Source of the DNA: Oncomelania hupensis
Taxonomy: Eukaryota > Mollusca > Gastropoda > Littorinimorpha > Pomatiopsidae
Length of the DNA stretch: 64,000 bases
Assembly: GCA_036898135.1 (NCBI GenBank)
Contig: JBAHVR010000321.1
Span: forward strand, 43,501-107,500
Direction: 5' to 3'
Part shown: piece after piece, positions 9,401 to 20,148 of the stretch
Numbering within the stretch: the stretch's first letter is position 1
How the letters are laid out: every line of letters starts with the position of its first letter
Position numbers and translations under genes: made by a program
The notes under the pieces: generated by a model
Told to the model about the DNA's origin: nothing
What the model saw: only the letters and a program-made list of their open reading frames with translations
Database searches by the model: none

Positions 9401-11400
9401 ACAAAGCCTGATTCAAGTTTCACCCATGCTGTAGGGTACTTTCCTGTTTTTGTCTGGTCTGCTAAGTACACTTCAACACTCCTCCCTGTGTAATCTTCAG
9501 GTTTGACCCATTTTGAAGCAACTGCTCCCATCTCTGCTCCAGTATCACGCATGATGCGTACTGTATTTTTGTTGATCCGACCCTCACTCCACGGGTTATA
9601 GGGTTTAATAGATCGGACGTCTATTGGCGGAGTATAGATCGGTAGGGTGTCGGTCGCAATTGTAACCTGACTGACTGCATGCGTTTTCATGCATTGCCTG
9701 GCGAAGTGCCCCTTACCCCCACACTTATAGCACTTGTCTGAATTCCTCCTGTCTCTTTCATCTCTACCGACAACTGGTCTCCTAATAGGTTCCCTCAATC
9801 TCGTTTGTGACTCGTTCGGTCTACGCTCGGGTTGACTGCTCGGTGTTCGTGGACTCGCTCTTTGGAAAACAGGTCCTCGGGATACGGCTCGTTTTACGTC
9901 CAAATGCAGTTGAGCATATTCGGCTGCTTGTACGGCGTCTGTCGGCAATCGTTCACGCACGAACATCTCGAGCTCAGGATTCATTACTGAATATATCTGT
10001 TCAGCCAAAAACATGTCTAACACAGACTTCGCGTCATCGATGTCTTTGTCTGCCAAGGAAAACCATCTTTCTACAGATGTCTGCAACCGGATGAGAAATT
10101 GCGGAAAAGTTTCATTTTGTTCTTTCTTGTTCTCTCGGAACTGTCGGCGATACCATTCCGCATCGCGGCGAAAACGACGTAACAGCGCGTTGCGTACTTC
10201 TTCAAAATCTTGAGCCTGTTCGGGTGTCAGACGCAAATACGTATCGCGCGCTTCTCCTGACAATAGTGGAGACAACCTTGCTGCCCAGCAATCTCTATTC
10301 CATCCTTGTGATTCAGCTATGAGTTCAAAATGACGCAGATAAGCTTCGATGTCTTCTCTACCATCGAAAGGGTGAATTTTCAGTCGGTAACCATCATGAT
10401 GTTCTCTACGAGTTGAACGGTCAGCGAAAACTTCGCGTTCTTCTCTGATCACCTCCATCTGCATTTTCATCCGTTCTTTCTCTGCCTCCATTCTGATTTC
10501 TAATGATCTTCGTTCTTCTTCTTTGTCTTCCTCGCGTCGGCGACGTTCCTCTTCTTTCTCTTCCTCTCGTCGGCGACGTTCTTCTTCCATTTTCCTCTCC
10601 ATCAGACGTCTGTCTTCTTCTTTTTCCTCTTCTCGTCGGCGACGTTCTTCTTCCATTTTTCTCTCCATTAGACGTCTGTCTTCCTTTTCTTCTTCTCGTC
10701 GGCGACGTTCTTCTTCTTTTTCTTCTTCGCGTCGGCGACGTTCTTCTTCTTTTTCCTCTTCGCATCGGCGACGTTCTTCTTCTTTTTCCTCTTCGCGTCG
10801 GCGACGTTCTTCTTCTTTTTCCTTTCGCTCTTCTTCCATTTTCCTCTCCATTAGACGTCTGTCTTCTTCTATTTTTCTTTCCATTAGCCGTCTGTCTTCT
10901 TCGCGCTCTCTTCGCTCTTCTTCGCGCTCTCTTCGCTCTTCTTCTATTTTTCTTCGCTCTTCTTCCATTTTCCTCTCCACTAAACGTCTGTCTTCTTCTC
11001 GCTCTCTTCGTTCTTCTTCCTTTTGGATGCCATCCACGACAAATCTCGCTAGCGCCTCTTCTCGCAGGCCTAGGCTCATACCTAATTCTCTATACTTCAC
11101 GGATACGTCAATCATTTCGGACGTCTCTTGGTTCCTTGACGGTTCTACGGCTACCGCCATGCGAGGGAAACCTAAGACAGACGTACTCAGAGTCTCTTCT
11201 CTCGTCAAACTGGACATGGTCGCTTCTCCCGATGCTCCCAGTACAATATCGGCTGAGTCGCTGCTAGGGGTGATCGATGTCCCTTCCCCACCAATCGTTT
11301 TCTTGGCTCCAGCACGTTTTGTACCTTTCCGGGTGGCGGACATTTTGCTAGCCGACCACCTTTTCTTGTATAATTGGTAAACAACAAATCTATTTACCAA
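6442..11400 (-). CDS. Gag-pol polyprotein, PR-IN-RT-RH order
   Basis: One open frame of 1652 codons. The likelier start is the second Met at 11343 (MSATRKGTKRAG), since the first 19 residues lie in the leader. Residues about 125-325 are a highly charged coiled coil built from 11-residue E/R/K repeats. Residues about 335-505 resemble a retrotransposon gag capsid, with a CCHC knuckle (CYKCGGKGHFARQC) near 555. The protease has DTGAE near 618. Integrase comes next: an HHCC zinc-binding region near 797-850, a core with DD35E spacing (D near 880, D near 940, E near 975) and a GPY/F module near 1120. RT follows, with 'FCVDFRKMN' and active-site FMDD near 1387, then RNase H with 'QTDASDTG' near 1535. 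The stop lies about 50 bp before the 3' LTR. There is no frameshift between gag and pol. Gypsy elements usually place integrase last. Confidence 0.95.
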   Translation of the reverse strand: MVNRFVVYQLYKKRWSASKMSATRKGTKRAGAKKTIGGEGTSITPSSDSADIVLGASGEATMSSLTREETLSTSVLGFPRMAVAVEPSRNQETSEMIDVSVKYRELGMSLGLREEALARFVVDGIQKEEERREREEDRRLVERKMEEERRKIEEERREREEERREREEDRRLMERKIEEDRRLMERKMEEERKEKEEERRRREEEKEEERRRCEEEKEEERRRREEEKEEERRRREEEKEDRRLMERKMEEERRRREEEKEEDRRLMERKMEEERRRREEEKEEERRRREEDKEEERRSLEIRMEAEKERMKMQMEVIREEREVFADRSTRREHHDGYRLKIHPFDGREDIEAYLRHFELIAESQGWNRDCWAARLSPLLSGEARDTYLRLTPEQAQDFEEVRNALLRRFRRDAEWYRRQFRENKKEQNETFPQFLIRLQTSVERWFSLADKDIDDAKSVLDMFLAEQIYSVMNPELEMFVRERLPTDAVQAAEYAQLHLDVKRAVSRGPVFQRASPRTPSSQPERRPNESQTRLREPIRRPVVGRDERDRRNSDKCYKCGGKGHFARQCMKTHAVSQVTIATDTLPIYTPPIDVRSIKPYNPWSEGRINKNTVRIMRDTGAEMGAVASKWVKPEDYTGRSVEVYLADQTKTGKYPTAWVKLESGFVTGTVELFVLDHMGPDILLGNWITFSSGYRSPVTIDGSECAVAAAVETRGQIEREKRATVPLQVSKTLGVEVTPTELAALQEEDDSLKKVRALADAQSELKSGNATVKFTRKKGLLYRLHQLRGVETSQLVVPKKLRKEVMRLAHDPPMAGHLGGKRTRERIWNTFFWPGMCADVRRYCASCIECQRVTPRGRVSKVPLQKMPLMDEPFQRVAIDIVGPIAPKSEQGNQYILVVVDYATRYPEAVPLKRIDTEKVAEALWTIWSRVGIPREILTDRGTQFMSAVMDEMNRLLAIHGKATTPYHPQCNGLVERFNGTLMTMLRKLTTEQPRMWDRYIPALLFAYREVPQEATGFSPFELLYGKTVRGPMAVLRELWSKEIAAEEVKVSSEYVVDLRNRIEETCQIAKEHMKGVAERQKHYFDRKAKTRVFKAGDRVLLLLPTKHNKLQMAWQGPYEVIEKVGECDYRISVGWKTKLFHVNLLKECRERVTVDAVVTEDDQWKEEQVGNDIPTCPLVATEGPKDVHVDPECPEIHEDILNIVSDYADIFTDFPLRCTLDTCEIKMINEEPVRTRQYPLPHSQMQVVKDEVETMMKLRVIERATSPYSSPIVLVKKKDGQIRFCVDFRKMNRNIVFDAEPLPDIDFLFAKLAKAKYLSKIDLSKGYWQIPMKKEDKEKTAFTTPEGQFQWCVMPFGLKTAGAIFSRMMRKLLAPLHMPEIDNFMDDLMIATQTKERHLECLRALCQRLREVQLAARPSKCFLGFQSLEYLGHMVGRGKIQPDRQKMDRIGETSQPTTKKQVRSFLGLASYYRRFVPNFAAIAAPLSDLTKGEKTGPVAWTEACERAFNTLKERLCSSPVCCLPDGEKPFVLQTDASDTGIGAVLCQDQGHGLQPVACVSRKLVAAEKNYSTIEKECLALIWGLQRFQQYVYDRTVIVQTDHQPLKYLQKSKTTSSRLMRWALLMQSFPLVIESIPGKENVTADFLSRNV
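10500..11035. repeat. 33-bp coding minisatellite in gag
   Basis: The motif 'cgtcggcgacg' recurs every 33 bp (for example 10697, 10730, 10763), each unit encoding 11 residues of the form EEERRRREEEK. Related 'LMERK' units are interspersed. The array makes the charged coiled coil of the Gag amino-terminal region and is expected to vary in copy number. Confidence 0.85.
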
Positions 11401-11641
11401 CTATATATCTCAGAGTTCAAATAACTCAACAGTTATACCACGGTTTGGCTCAGATGACACTAAGTTGTATTATAGTAAAGTGTGGGCTTGGTTGCTTACC
11501 TTATTACTGTCGGGTGCTCTAAGTGCGCCCACGCGATTCAAAACGCTCCAGCACCCGCCAACCACCCACGTCACTTACTCTGATTGTATGGTATAACACA
11601 ACAATGTCAACGTAATTCTATCTCCTCCATTCATCCGTTCG

Positions 11642-11659
11642 ATCCCACCGCTGCCACCA
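11642..11659 (-). promoter_or_regulatory. Primer-binding site, tRNA-Leu type
   Basis: The plus strand reads ATCCCACCGCTGCCACCA, ending in CCA 4 bp from the LTR edge. From memory, this 18-base stretch matches the 3' end (acceptor stem, part of the T arm, plus CCA) of animal tRNA-Leu genes of the GCTGCCA type. On the minus strand the primer site therefore starts TGGTGGCAGC. Confidence 0.75.
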
Positions 11660-11663
11660 AATA

Positions 11664-13007
11664 TGTCAAAGCCCCCCCTTACGGTCCTTCGTTTCTCTTA
11701 CCATAAAGGGGAACTCTGAGCAGTGTATGCAACCATACGTGAACAACGGATGAATAGATAGAGACAAGTATTACGTTGGCAAAATAAAACAACAATTTAT
11801 TCACATGAACATAACATGGAGTCGTAAATGAATAACTAAAATTTATAAAGGTGATAAAATCAAACGACAGAATGAAATGTTCTTTGTTTTAAATAAATTA
11901 AATGGTTCTACACAGTATTCTCGTTCAGTCTCTTTGTTTTCCTTTTCTACTGTTCACTCATTGTTCGCACACAACCTATGCACTGTTTACAAATTTGTTG
12001 CTACTACTGTTATAACGATTTCAGTTCACAAGTCCCGTTTTACAAATACATATCACACTCCTGCGATCAAACCTTTGCAATACGAAATTGCATAATAACA
12101 AAAACGTCCCGAAGACACTAGAGCATGAACTCGCTCAACGCAGGAGTGAAATGTATATATGTCCCGGGAACACAGTAGGCAAATAAACTAAAAATTGTCA
12201 ATGCACTAGATGTAATCGATAAGTGCATACACCTCGAATGTCACTGGGACTGTAGCTGCTACGATTAGATGCATCCGCCGTGGTCATCCAATATTTCAAA
12301 GTCTGTGGTGAAGAAGCGAAGGCAAAAAGTTCACTGGCAAAAAGTCTATTATAATATAATCGGTGAAAAGTGATGGTAAACCCAAAAACAAAGTCGAAGT
12401 TAAAGTTGAAGTTGAAGGTAAAATCGAAGTTGAAGATGAAACCAAAGGCAAAAAGCGAAAGGTACATCAACTACCCGTGGATACGGTGATGCGGCTAAGG
12501 TCGGATACGTCTCTTCATCCGCAGCATTCCTTTTGGTACAGGTAGGTCAACGGTCAGGTCTACTAGTCGTCTCGATCTTCATTGACTAAAACAAACAGTC
12601 GAACTTGCACCAGTTTCAAGGTCGAACTCTTTCTCCCTCATCGTTCTCAAACGACTTCTGGTGAAAACTCAAGTTCTTGTCGTAGGGCACCGCTACGTGA
12701 GGATATCACGTACGTATTTCCTTAAGCGTACAGTTGACGGATAAAGGATTAGCAGGGACGAAAAACGATTCAACACACTGCTCCTAGATTCACTGTTCCT
12801 GGGACCTCTCTCTGTAACCCAAATACCTGTCTTCTTTCTCTTTCGTCATTTCCTCTTTTCTACCACAATAAGTTACGTCACACTTTTCATTTACTTTTGT
12901 CCCGGCTTATTCAAAGGCACACAAAACGATGATTCATAGGCACTTGCGAGAAGACCACCTATCTACAAACAACAATATAAAGTTCAAACTGAGTGTGGGT
13001 CGTGACA
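11664..13007 (-). repeat. 5' LTR of the gypsy-type element
   Basis: Same length as the 3' LTR and apparently identical. By analogy with other LTR elements it should hold the promoter for minus-strand transcription into the gag-pol frame. I did not identify a TATA box with confidence. Confidence 0.97.
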
Positions 13008-13373
13008 TAGTGTATTATAAATTGAGTTAAACTAATAATAATAATAATATTTTGAAAAAATCCACTAGTCTAGAATATGTGTCATACACGTGTAATTTAA
13101 TTTTTTTCCGTATGGGGTCACACAGCATACGGATTGATTGGCAGTTTTAGTGTGTATAATTTATTTGTGTGTGGGTGTGTGTAGGTGTGTGTGTGTGTGT
13201 GTGTGTGATATAGAAAGAGATGGAGATCGAAATATAAATACAGATATTGACTAATTGGAAACGTTAATCTAGTTGTGCACACGGAAATTCATTTATTTAC
13301 AAAAATATGCTTCGATTGATTTCAACATAATAATTAGGGTACGTAATAATTATACTCTCTCTCTCTCAGTCAG

Positions 13374-13419
<46 letters not shown>

Positions 13420-14170
13420 TTTAAAAAAAGGTGAACAAGGCAACTTTCTGTGATCACAAATGAAACCATCCTGCAATCAACCCTATATATTTCAGTCAAA
13501 TTGAAAATGCATTCAGTGAGTCTTGTGACAAAATAAAGGGTTGGCATCTGTATTTTATATTAGAATATTCTGCCACAACCTAATTTAATTATAACAGAAT
13601 ACGAAGTTGAGGAATTACAGACACAGTTTGGTGGACAGCAAATAACAAGCCGCTGAAATTTTACTTTTCTCATACTGGGTGCACAGAGATCAGCAGAAAC
13701 GGTGTATAAATTCAACTCAAATAGTTTCAAAATAAACTTTTGCTTACTATGTTTGCAGAGAACATGACAATAGGGAGCTAATTAATGCGGCAAATCAAGT
13801 TGGGTTACTTAACAAACATAACATTAATCACGTTTATACCAAGACTTTGCAGTGCACCAGAATCGTTTTAAATCTAGATCTAGACAGAGGATGACACATG
13901 ACAGCAAACAGCCAGAGGGCACCCCTTTTTAGTTCTACTGTGGCTTAATTGACAATGACAGTAGTGAGTAGGCGTGCTTTCTATTGACCCTACACAACCT
14001 TTATTAATTCCTTGGGCTAATCCAAACCGTTTCTTACACGAAACATCACCTTAGTTCCAATCCGTCTTGTATCATTGACAACCATTCATTGACCGGTCTT
14101 GGTCATTATAATTCATTCATATCATGATTCTTGTCTGTCAGAATAGATCTACAATTTCTTCAAGAAATTA
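13008..14170. other. Non-coding with CT and GT microsatellites
   Basis: Contains a (GT)n tract near 13187-13207 and a (CT)n tract at 13376-13415. Apart from these, the AT-rich sequence shows no domain or repeat family that I recognise. Confidence 0.5.
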
Positions 14171-14171
14171 C

Positions 14172-14374
14172 CGTTCTTCTTCCTTTGGGAAACGAAAAAA
14201 ACTCTTCCCCTTGCATGCAGCCTTTAATCGTGCGTTTGTGCAGTTCAAAGCTGCACAGTGGTCACCGTAACTGCTCCTGCGATTTGGGGGCGCCCCCCCC
14301 CCCCCCCCCCCCTCTCCATCAGATCTTCGCTCTGTGAAGCAGCCATTTGCACACATGCCACAATCAAGTCGCAT
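14172..14374 (-). CDS. Partial THAP-type zinc-finger exon
   Basis: The minus-strand frame reads MRLDCGMCANGC..., a glycine run from a poly-C tract, then 'GDHCAALNCTNARLK', 'CKGKSFFRFPKEEER' and a GT donor (CG|GTAATT) at 14171. 'C-x4-C' followed by 'FFRFPK' is the beginning of the THAP DNA-binding domain (C2CH zinc finger), and many THAP genes end their first coding exon close to this point. THAP proteins are DNA-binding regulators or derive from P-element-like transposases. The rest of the domain (AVPTF region, C-x2-H) is not seen nearby, so this is either exon 1 of a gene running toward lower coordinates or a relic. No Met stands directly before the CAALNC motif, which is unusual, so the start is uncertain. 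Confidence 0.5.
14293..14312. repeat. Poly-C tract
   Basis: About 20 consecutive C on the plus strand inside the THAP frame, where it encodes glycines on the minus strand. Its length is probably unstable. Confidence 0.9.
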
Positions 14375-14491
14375 AACTCTTGACGCGTCATCACACCAAT
14401 GGCGTCACTGCGCGGTCTAAATATTCCTGGTCTATGGAAGGATGGAGCTGAAGGAGAAGTTGATTGAGCAACTGCTTAAGCATAGTTTTTT

Positions 14492-15345
14492 TTAATTTGC
14501 TGTTTTAATTGATTCTTTTCTCACTTTGGCAATTGCCTCTTGCAAGCTCATGTAGGATCTTGATTTCTCCCTGAGTGCATTTTTCAGCAATAACTTTTTA
14601 TCGCAACCGTGATACGCTGCTGATTGTTCTCCTCCACAATTGATACAATGAGGCTTGAAGGTCTTGCATTTGCTTCTTTCATGCTGACCTCCACATCTAC
14701 AACAGCGTTGTTTTGCGTAGCAGTCCTTGAGTGTATGATTTAGTCTCTGGCATTGTGTACATCGCAATACTGGGGGACAATATGGGTACACTTTATAGGA
14801 CTTTTCTCCAACTTTTAACAATGTGGGCAATTTGTATGTAGCAAATAGGATCCTTGTGATGATTTTATTGTTCATTTTTGTGACAATGTGTTTGTATTTA
14901 ACGATGAAGTCATTTTTGTTCAAGGCATGCTTGTTTTCTAAGTCAAAAATTACCCCTTCAGTTTTTACAGTTGGGATGAAGCATTTCACTTGAGCACCTC
15001 CAATATTATTTACTGATAATAATTTTTCTTGTTGTTTCAGATTTACACATTGAACATACACATCTCCATTTCGCAGTTTTCTAGCAGATACAACATCACC
15101 AATAATGCCAGGAAATGGAAACTTGTTTGAAATTGGAAGTTTTGTTAATGTGACAGTTCCAGTGTGTTTATCGTGAACAATTGCAGGGAATGTTTCTTTA
15201 TTCACTGTTTCTTTATCATATTTTAAAGTGATTTCTTTTCCAGGTGTTGTAACAATATACTGATTTTCAATTTCCTTAACAAGTGATGTTCTGTCAATAT
15301 TAAATTTTTTTTCAAGAACTCTGCGTCCTTGTAGAACATGTATGT
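14492..15345 (-). pseudogene. LINE ORF1 (gag-like, CCHC zinc knuckles), copy 1
   Basis: The clear part starts MNKETFPAIVHDKHTGTVTL, but the same frame extends upstream to about 15345 (KKFNIDRTSLVKEIENQYIV), so the true start is earlier and seems hidden by a 1-nt slip in an A run near 15310. The protein has 'VYPYCPPVLRCTQCQRLNHT' and three knuckles: CTQCQRLNHTLKDC, CCRCGGQHERSKC, and a C-x2-C...H-x-C set. Such triple knuckles are typical of ORF1 in Jockey/I-type LINEs, where they coat element RNA. It is clearly related to 16820-17715. It stops at 14492, and no EN-RT follows, so it is a fragment. Confidence 0.85.
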
Positions 15346-16080
15346 AATATATTGTTTTAAAATATTCATTTCATTCGCCTTTGTTACGTCAGTAGACAAT
15401 TCATAGATGACGCCAACGTTGACTAAAAATAAAAGTGTACGTCATTTCCGGTGTTCCACACACAAAAAAAAGAAAAAAAAAAGAAGATTCCTCACGTGCA
15501 CTTTGGAGTTTCTGTAGAATGTCTTTTCAAAACAGAAAACAAACCGTACATGGGTCAATAAAAATAACAGCTTTTTCAACAAAAATGTCAGTAACATATT
15601 TTCAAAAAGAGAAAGTCACATCAAATGATAAAAATAATATAATCTCCGATAGAGCAAAGTGTGCTTTACAACTTGGAGACATATTTTTCCAGAGTTCTAG
15701 AACTCGGCTCGATCCTCAAGTCATCACACCCTTCTCCATTACCGGCTGAAAAAAAGAAACACAAATTACTGGCCTTCTACTTGAAGTTTTATCCCGGAAA
15801 ATGTTCCATTGTATCCGGTTGTCTTGTAAATTAGAATGTTTACAAGATAAAACATGTATTCATTGTTGAAACTCCTCTTTTTGAGCAAAAAAGGACAGAG
15901 CTCTGCACAGTTCCAACACACGAAATCAGTGGCCTTGACCTCCCCCCCTCCCCAAACACACATACCCACACCAACCTCTTCCAGTTCTCTTTCACCACCA
16001 ACGTACACACCCCAGCACACCAAATTTATAATTTTATTTGGCTGCCAGAACCATTCATGATTATTATGTTCAGAAAATAA
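15346..16080. other. Unassigned sequence
   Basis: Short open frames but no recognised domain. There is a pyrimidine/CA-rich patch at 15950-16020. Confidence 0.4.
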
Positions 16081-16084
16081 AAAT

Positions 16085-16125
16085 AAATTTTCCTTTCAGT
16101 ATAATAGTTTGAGGGTATGAACATA
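16085..16125 (+). repeat. Short dispersed repeat (copy of 17905-17940)
   Basis: 'tataatagtttgagggtatg' plus the preceding 'ttttcc' stretch also occurs at 17905-17940. Both copies sit next to TA/TATC microsatellites. Confidence 0.7.
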
Positions 16126-16183
16126 TCTATATCTATCTATATCTATATCTATATCTATAAATATATATATATCTATATATATA
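16126..16183. repeat. (TATC)n/(TA)n microsatellite
   Basis: Mixed 'atctat' and 'atatat' units. Confidence 0.9.
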
Positions 16184-16800
16184 TGGGGGGTGACTTCCGG
16201 TCTTGAACGTGAAAGGTTCATCACAACCAGAGCTCTGAAAAAGGAGTCAGATGCCTGCTTTGATTATAAAAACAAACAGGTTTTGTGTTGGTGAAAATAT
16301 CAACGGAGGAAGCTTGGATTTAAAAATCATCTGAAAGAGTGTTTTCCGCTTAGGATGAGTACCAATTTCTTTTGTTGTTGTGAGCTCTGAGCTTGCGGAT
16401 CAACTGAAGAATCAGTTTGGTGTTCTAGAACACATGAACATTCAGAAACAAGTTTTCCTCTGTCAAATGTTTAGACTGGAAGGTTTTATTTTCAGTTTTT
16501 TGGTTTCACTTTCTTTTAAACATCTTGGTTTTTACTTACGTTTGTGTGGCGCTGTCACTAATATGGATAGATTCTATTATTTTCTATTCCGATCTTCGTC
16601 TGGGGAATGCACGCACGTGGTAAAAATCTAGGGTTGACATACTGAGAGGAATTACATCGTTTGTGGAAATTCGGGTCACGCGCTTTTAAGAACATTAATG
16701 ATAACGAAAGACCTATAGTTACAAGGTATGACGTAACACGGCAGGCGTACGAAAACAAAATAATTGTTTAAAAAAAATGTAAGTGTGTTTATTGAAAACT
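16184..16800. other. Unassigned sequence
   Basis: No recognised gene. Open frames here are short and lack domain motifs. Confidence 0.4.
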
Positions 16801-16819
16801 GTTAAGATGGTGGAAAAAG

Positions 16820-17828
<1,009 letters not shown>

Positions 17829-17832
17829 ATAG

Positions 17833-17892
17833 TATTAAATTACACAGAGGAAAGAGGCTACATAAAAAGAACAGTTATGTTTATATACCAAG
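17833..17892 (+). other. 60-bp exon-like block, copy 1
   Basis: Begins after an AG next to the (TA)n tract and ends at a good donor (CCAAG|GTAAGTTATA). It reads [19 protein letters not shown] in one frame. A second copy sits at 21712-21771, also downstream of a (TA)n tract and with the same donor. Differences are mostly silent or conservative. It could be a duplicated mini-exon (phase 1 at both ends) or a small piece of a dispersed repeat; the second is supported by further repeat similarity at 17905-17940. Confidence 0.4.
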
Positions 17893-18041
17893 GTAAGTTA
17901 TAAACTTTTCCATTCATTATAATAGTTTGAGGGTATGAAAATAGATTCAAGATTCAAGATTCTTTATTGTCCAAACACATGGCATGGATATTTGTTTAGC
18001 AGTGCAAGAAGGAAGGAGACAACATCAAAACTATCAAAAAC

Positions 18042-18227
18042 GGTTGTGCGTCACTACCGCGAGCGTCACAACCGCGTGTAACACTACCGCGTGTAACACT
18101 ACCGCGTGTGTAACACTACCGCGAGTAACAGTACCGCGTGTAACACTTCCGCGTGTGTAACACTATCGCGTGTGAAACACTACCGCGAGTAGCACTACCG
18201 CGTGTAACACTTCCGCGTGTGTTCCAC

Positions 18228-18232
<5 letters not shown>
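18042..18232 (+). repeat. Left inverted arm, 15-19 bp tandem units
   Basis: Repeats of 'cactaccgcg' with variable 'tgtaa' spacers, starting GGTTGTGCGTCACTACCGCG. Confidence 0.85.

Positions 18233-18305
<73 letters not shown>
18231..18305. repeat. (GA)n microsatellite
   Basis: About 36 GA units inside the foldback element, followed by TTG, TTC and mixed pyrimidine runs to 18518. Confidence 0.97.
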
Positions 18306-18309
<4 letters not shown>

Positions 18310-18711
18310 TGTTGTTGTTGTTGGTTGTTGTTGTTGTTGTTGTTCTTCTTCTTCTTCTTCTTCTTCTTCTTCTTCTTCTTCTTCTTCTTCTCATCCTCCT
18401 ACTCCACCTCATCATCTTCTTCTTCTTTTCTTCCTCCTTCTTCATCATCTTCTTCTTTTTTTTCTTCTTCTTCTTCTTCTTCTTCTTCTTCTTTTTTCAT
18501 CTTCTTCTTCTTCTTCTAAAATAATAACTGCCATGCGACAGACAGACAGACAGATGGACACACGCGCATGCAAGCGTGCACGCACGCACGCACATACAAA
18601 ATGCATATAATTTTCGAGGATTTTTAATATAAAAAACATAATTGTATTAAAAGCAATATGAATTAAAAATAAAAATGAACAATAAAAAGATACAAATTTC
18701 TTTCTTTGTCT

Positions 18712-18713
<2 letters not shown>

Positions 18714-18799
<86 letters not shown>

Positions 18800-18842
18800 T
18801 TTCTCTTTTCTCTCTCAAGTGTCAGTGTCAAATGTCACACAT

Positions 18843-18920
<78 letters not shown>
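18714..18920. repeat. (CT)n microsatellites
   Basis: Two long CT runs (18714-18797 and 18850-18920) split by a 50-bp unique stretch. Confidence 0.97.
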
Positions 18921-18923
<3 letters not shown>

Positions 18924-19094
18924 CATTGGAGTAACGAGATTGTATTATCTCCATGGCCAAGGTTTGGACTGCAAATGATACACACTTCAAAGTTTTGAAA
19001 TGCCTGAACGCTAACTCAATGCTTCTCGTGCCTGAACACTAAACAGATTTGAGCGCGTGTTCACGCACTCAATTTCTTTTTTTTTTTTCGTGAT

Positions 19095-19280
19095 ACAAGA
19101 CACACGCGGAAGTGTTACACGCGGTAGTGCTACCCGCGGTAGTGTTACACACGCGATAGTGTTACACACGCGGAAGTGTTACACGCGGTACTGTTACTCG
19201 CGGTTGTATTACACTCGCGATAGTGTTACACGCGGTAGTGTTACACGCGGTAGTGACGCTCGCGGTAGTGACCAGCACCC
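19095..19280 (-). repeat. Right inverted arm
   Basis: Reverse complement of the left arm. Its end, read inward, is GGGTGCTGGTCACTACCGCG, and the unit order matches the left arm. Confidence 0.85.
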
Positions 19281-19509
19281 ATCAAAAACATAGACATACA
19301 ATATTAATAAATTTAGTATACTATCAAACACAACTTCCATACCAAAGTACAAATCTATAAACACTAGCACACATGCATAAACAGATATCCAGTCACATAC
19401 CCATACGCACACATTTGACACATAGATAATTATTCCACAATACATGTATACACAACACTACTCACACTCACCTATTTTTCCTTGCCTTAAATCCATCCTC
19501 GATCCAAAA

Positions 19510-19905
<396 letters not shown>

Positions 19906-20148
19906 ACTCAAAATAATACAAGGGCCACTTGGACATATGGGTCTCTCTTTAAATCAGAAACACGAATTCACTTTATTAGTTCATCATATTTTATTGCAAT
20001 CATTATATTTTATTGCAATCATTAATTTTCTGCATCAATAACAAAAAAAGATTTTAGACACCAGTCGCTTAAAATTCGAGTAAATTAAATTTTATTGGAC
20101 ATACCCCTCATTTACAAAATCAAAACTTTAGAAACCAAAAATCTATAG

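Larger units (their letters stand above)
5045..13007 (-). mobile_element. Full-length Ty3/gypsy-type LTR retrotransposon with GMR1-like gene order
   Basis: Two 1344-bp LTRs (5045-6388 and 11664-13007) that look identical by eye flank a single long gag-pol frame on the minus strand (11400-6442). Each LTR begins TGTCA and ends TGACA. A primer-binding site matching a tRNA-Leu 3' end lies 4 bp inside the 5' LTR (11642-11659), and a G-rich polypurine tract abuts the 3' LTR (6389-6400). Protease, then integrase, then RT-RNase H is the order seen. That is the copia-like order described for the GMR1 group of Ty3/gypsy elements. Identical LTRs and an open frame point to a recent insertion. The 5-bp flanks (5040-5044 atgta; 13008-13012 tagtg) do not match, which is unexpected for a young copy. 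Confidence 0.95.
18042..19280. mobile_element. Foldback element with long tandem-repeat inverted termini (MULE-like)
   Basis: The left arm (18042-18232) is built of 'acactaccgcgtgta'-type units. The right arm (19095-19280) is its reverse complement at high identity through about 180 bp. The direct repeat ATCAAAAAC flanks both sides (18033-18041 and 19281-19289) and looks like a 9-bp target duplication. The interior is also palindromic in character: (GA)n near the left arm and (CT)n near the right. No coding capacity. Long inverted termini plus 9-bp duplication fit Mutator-like or foldback elements, but the family is inferred. Confidence 0.7.

Noticed and set aside
10503..11380. Plus-strand Ser/Arg- and Leu-rich proteins opposite gag
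   Set aside because: They are antisense shadows of the repetitive Gag coiled-coil coding sequence and lack any independent support.
18217..18831. Open frames rich in Arg-Glu, Ser or Leu
   Set aside because: They arise from (GA)n, (TTC)n and (CT)n runs.
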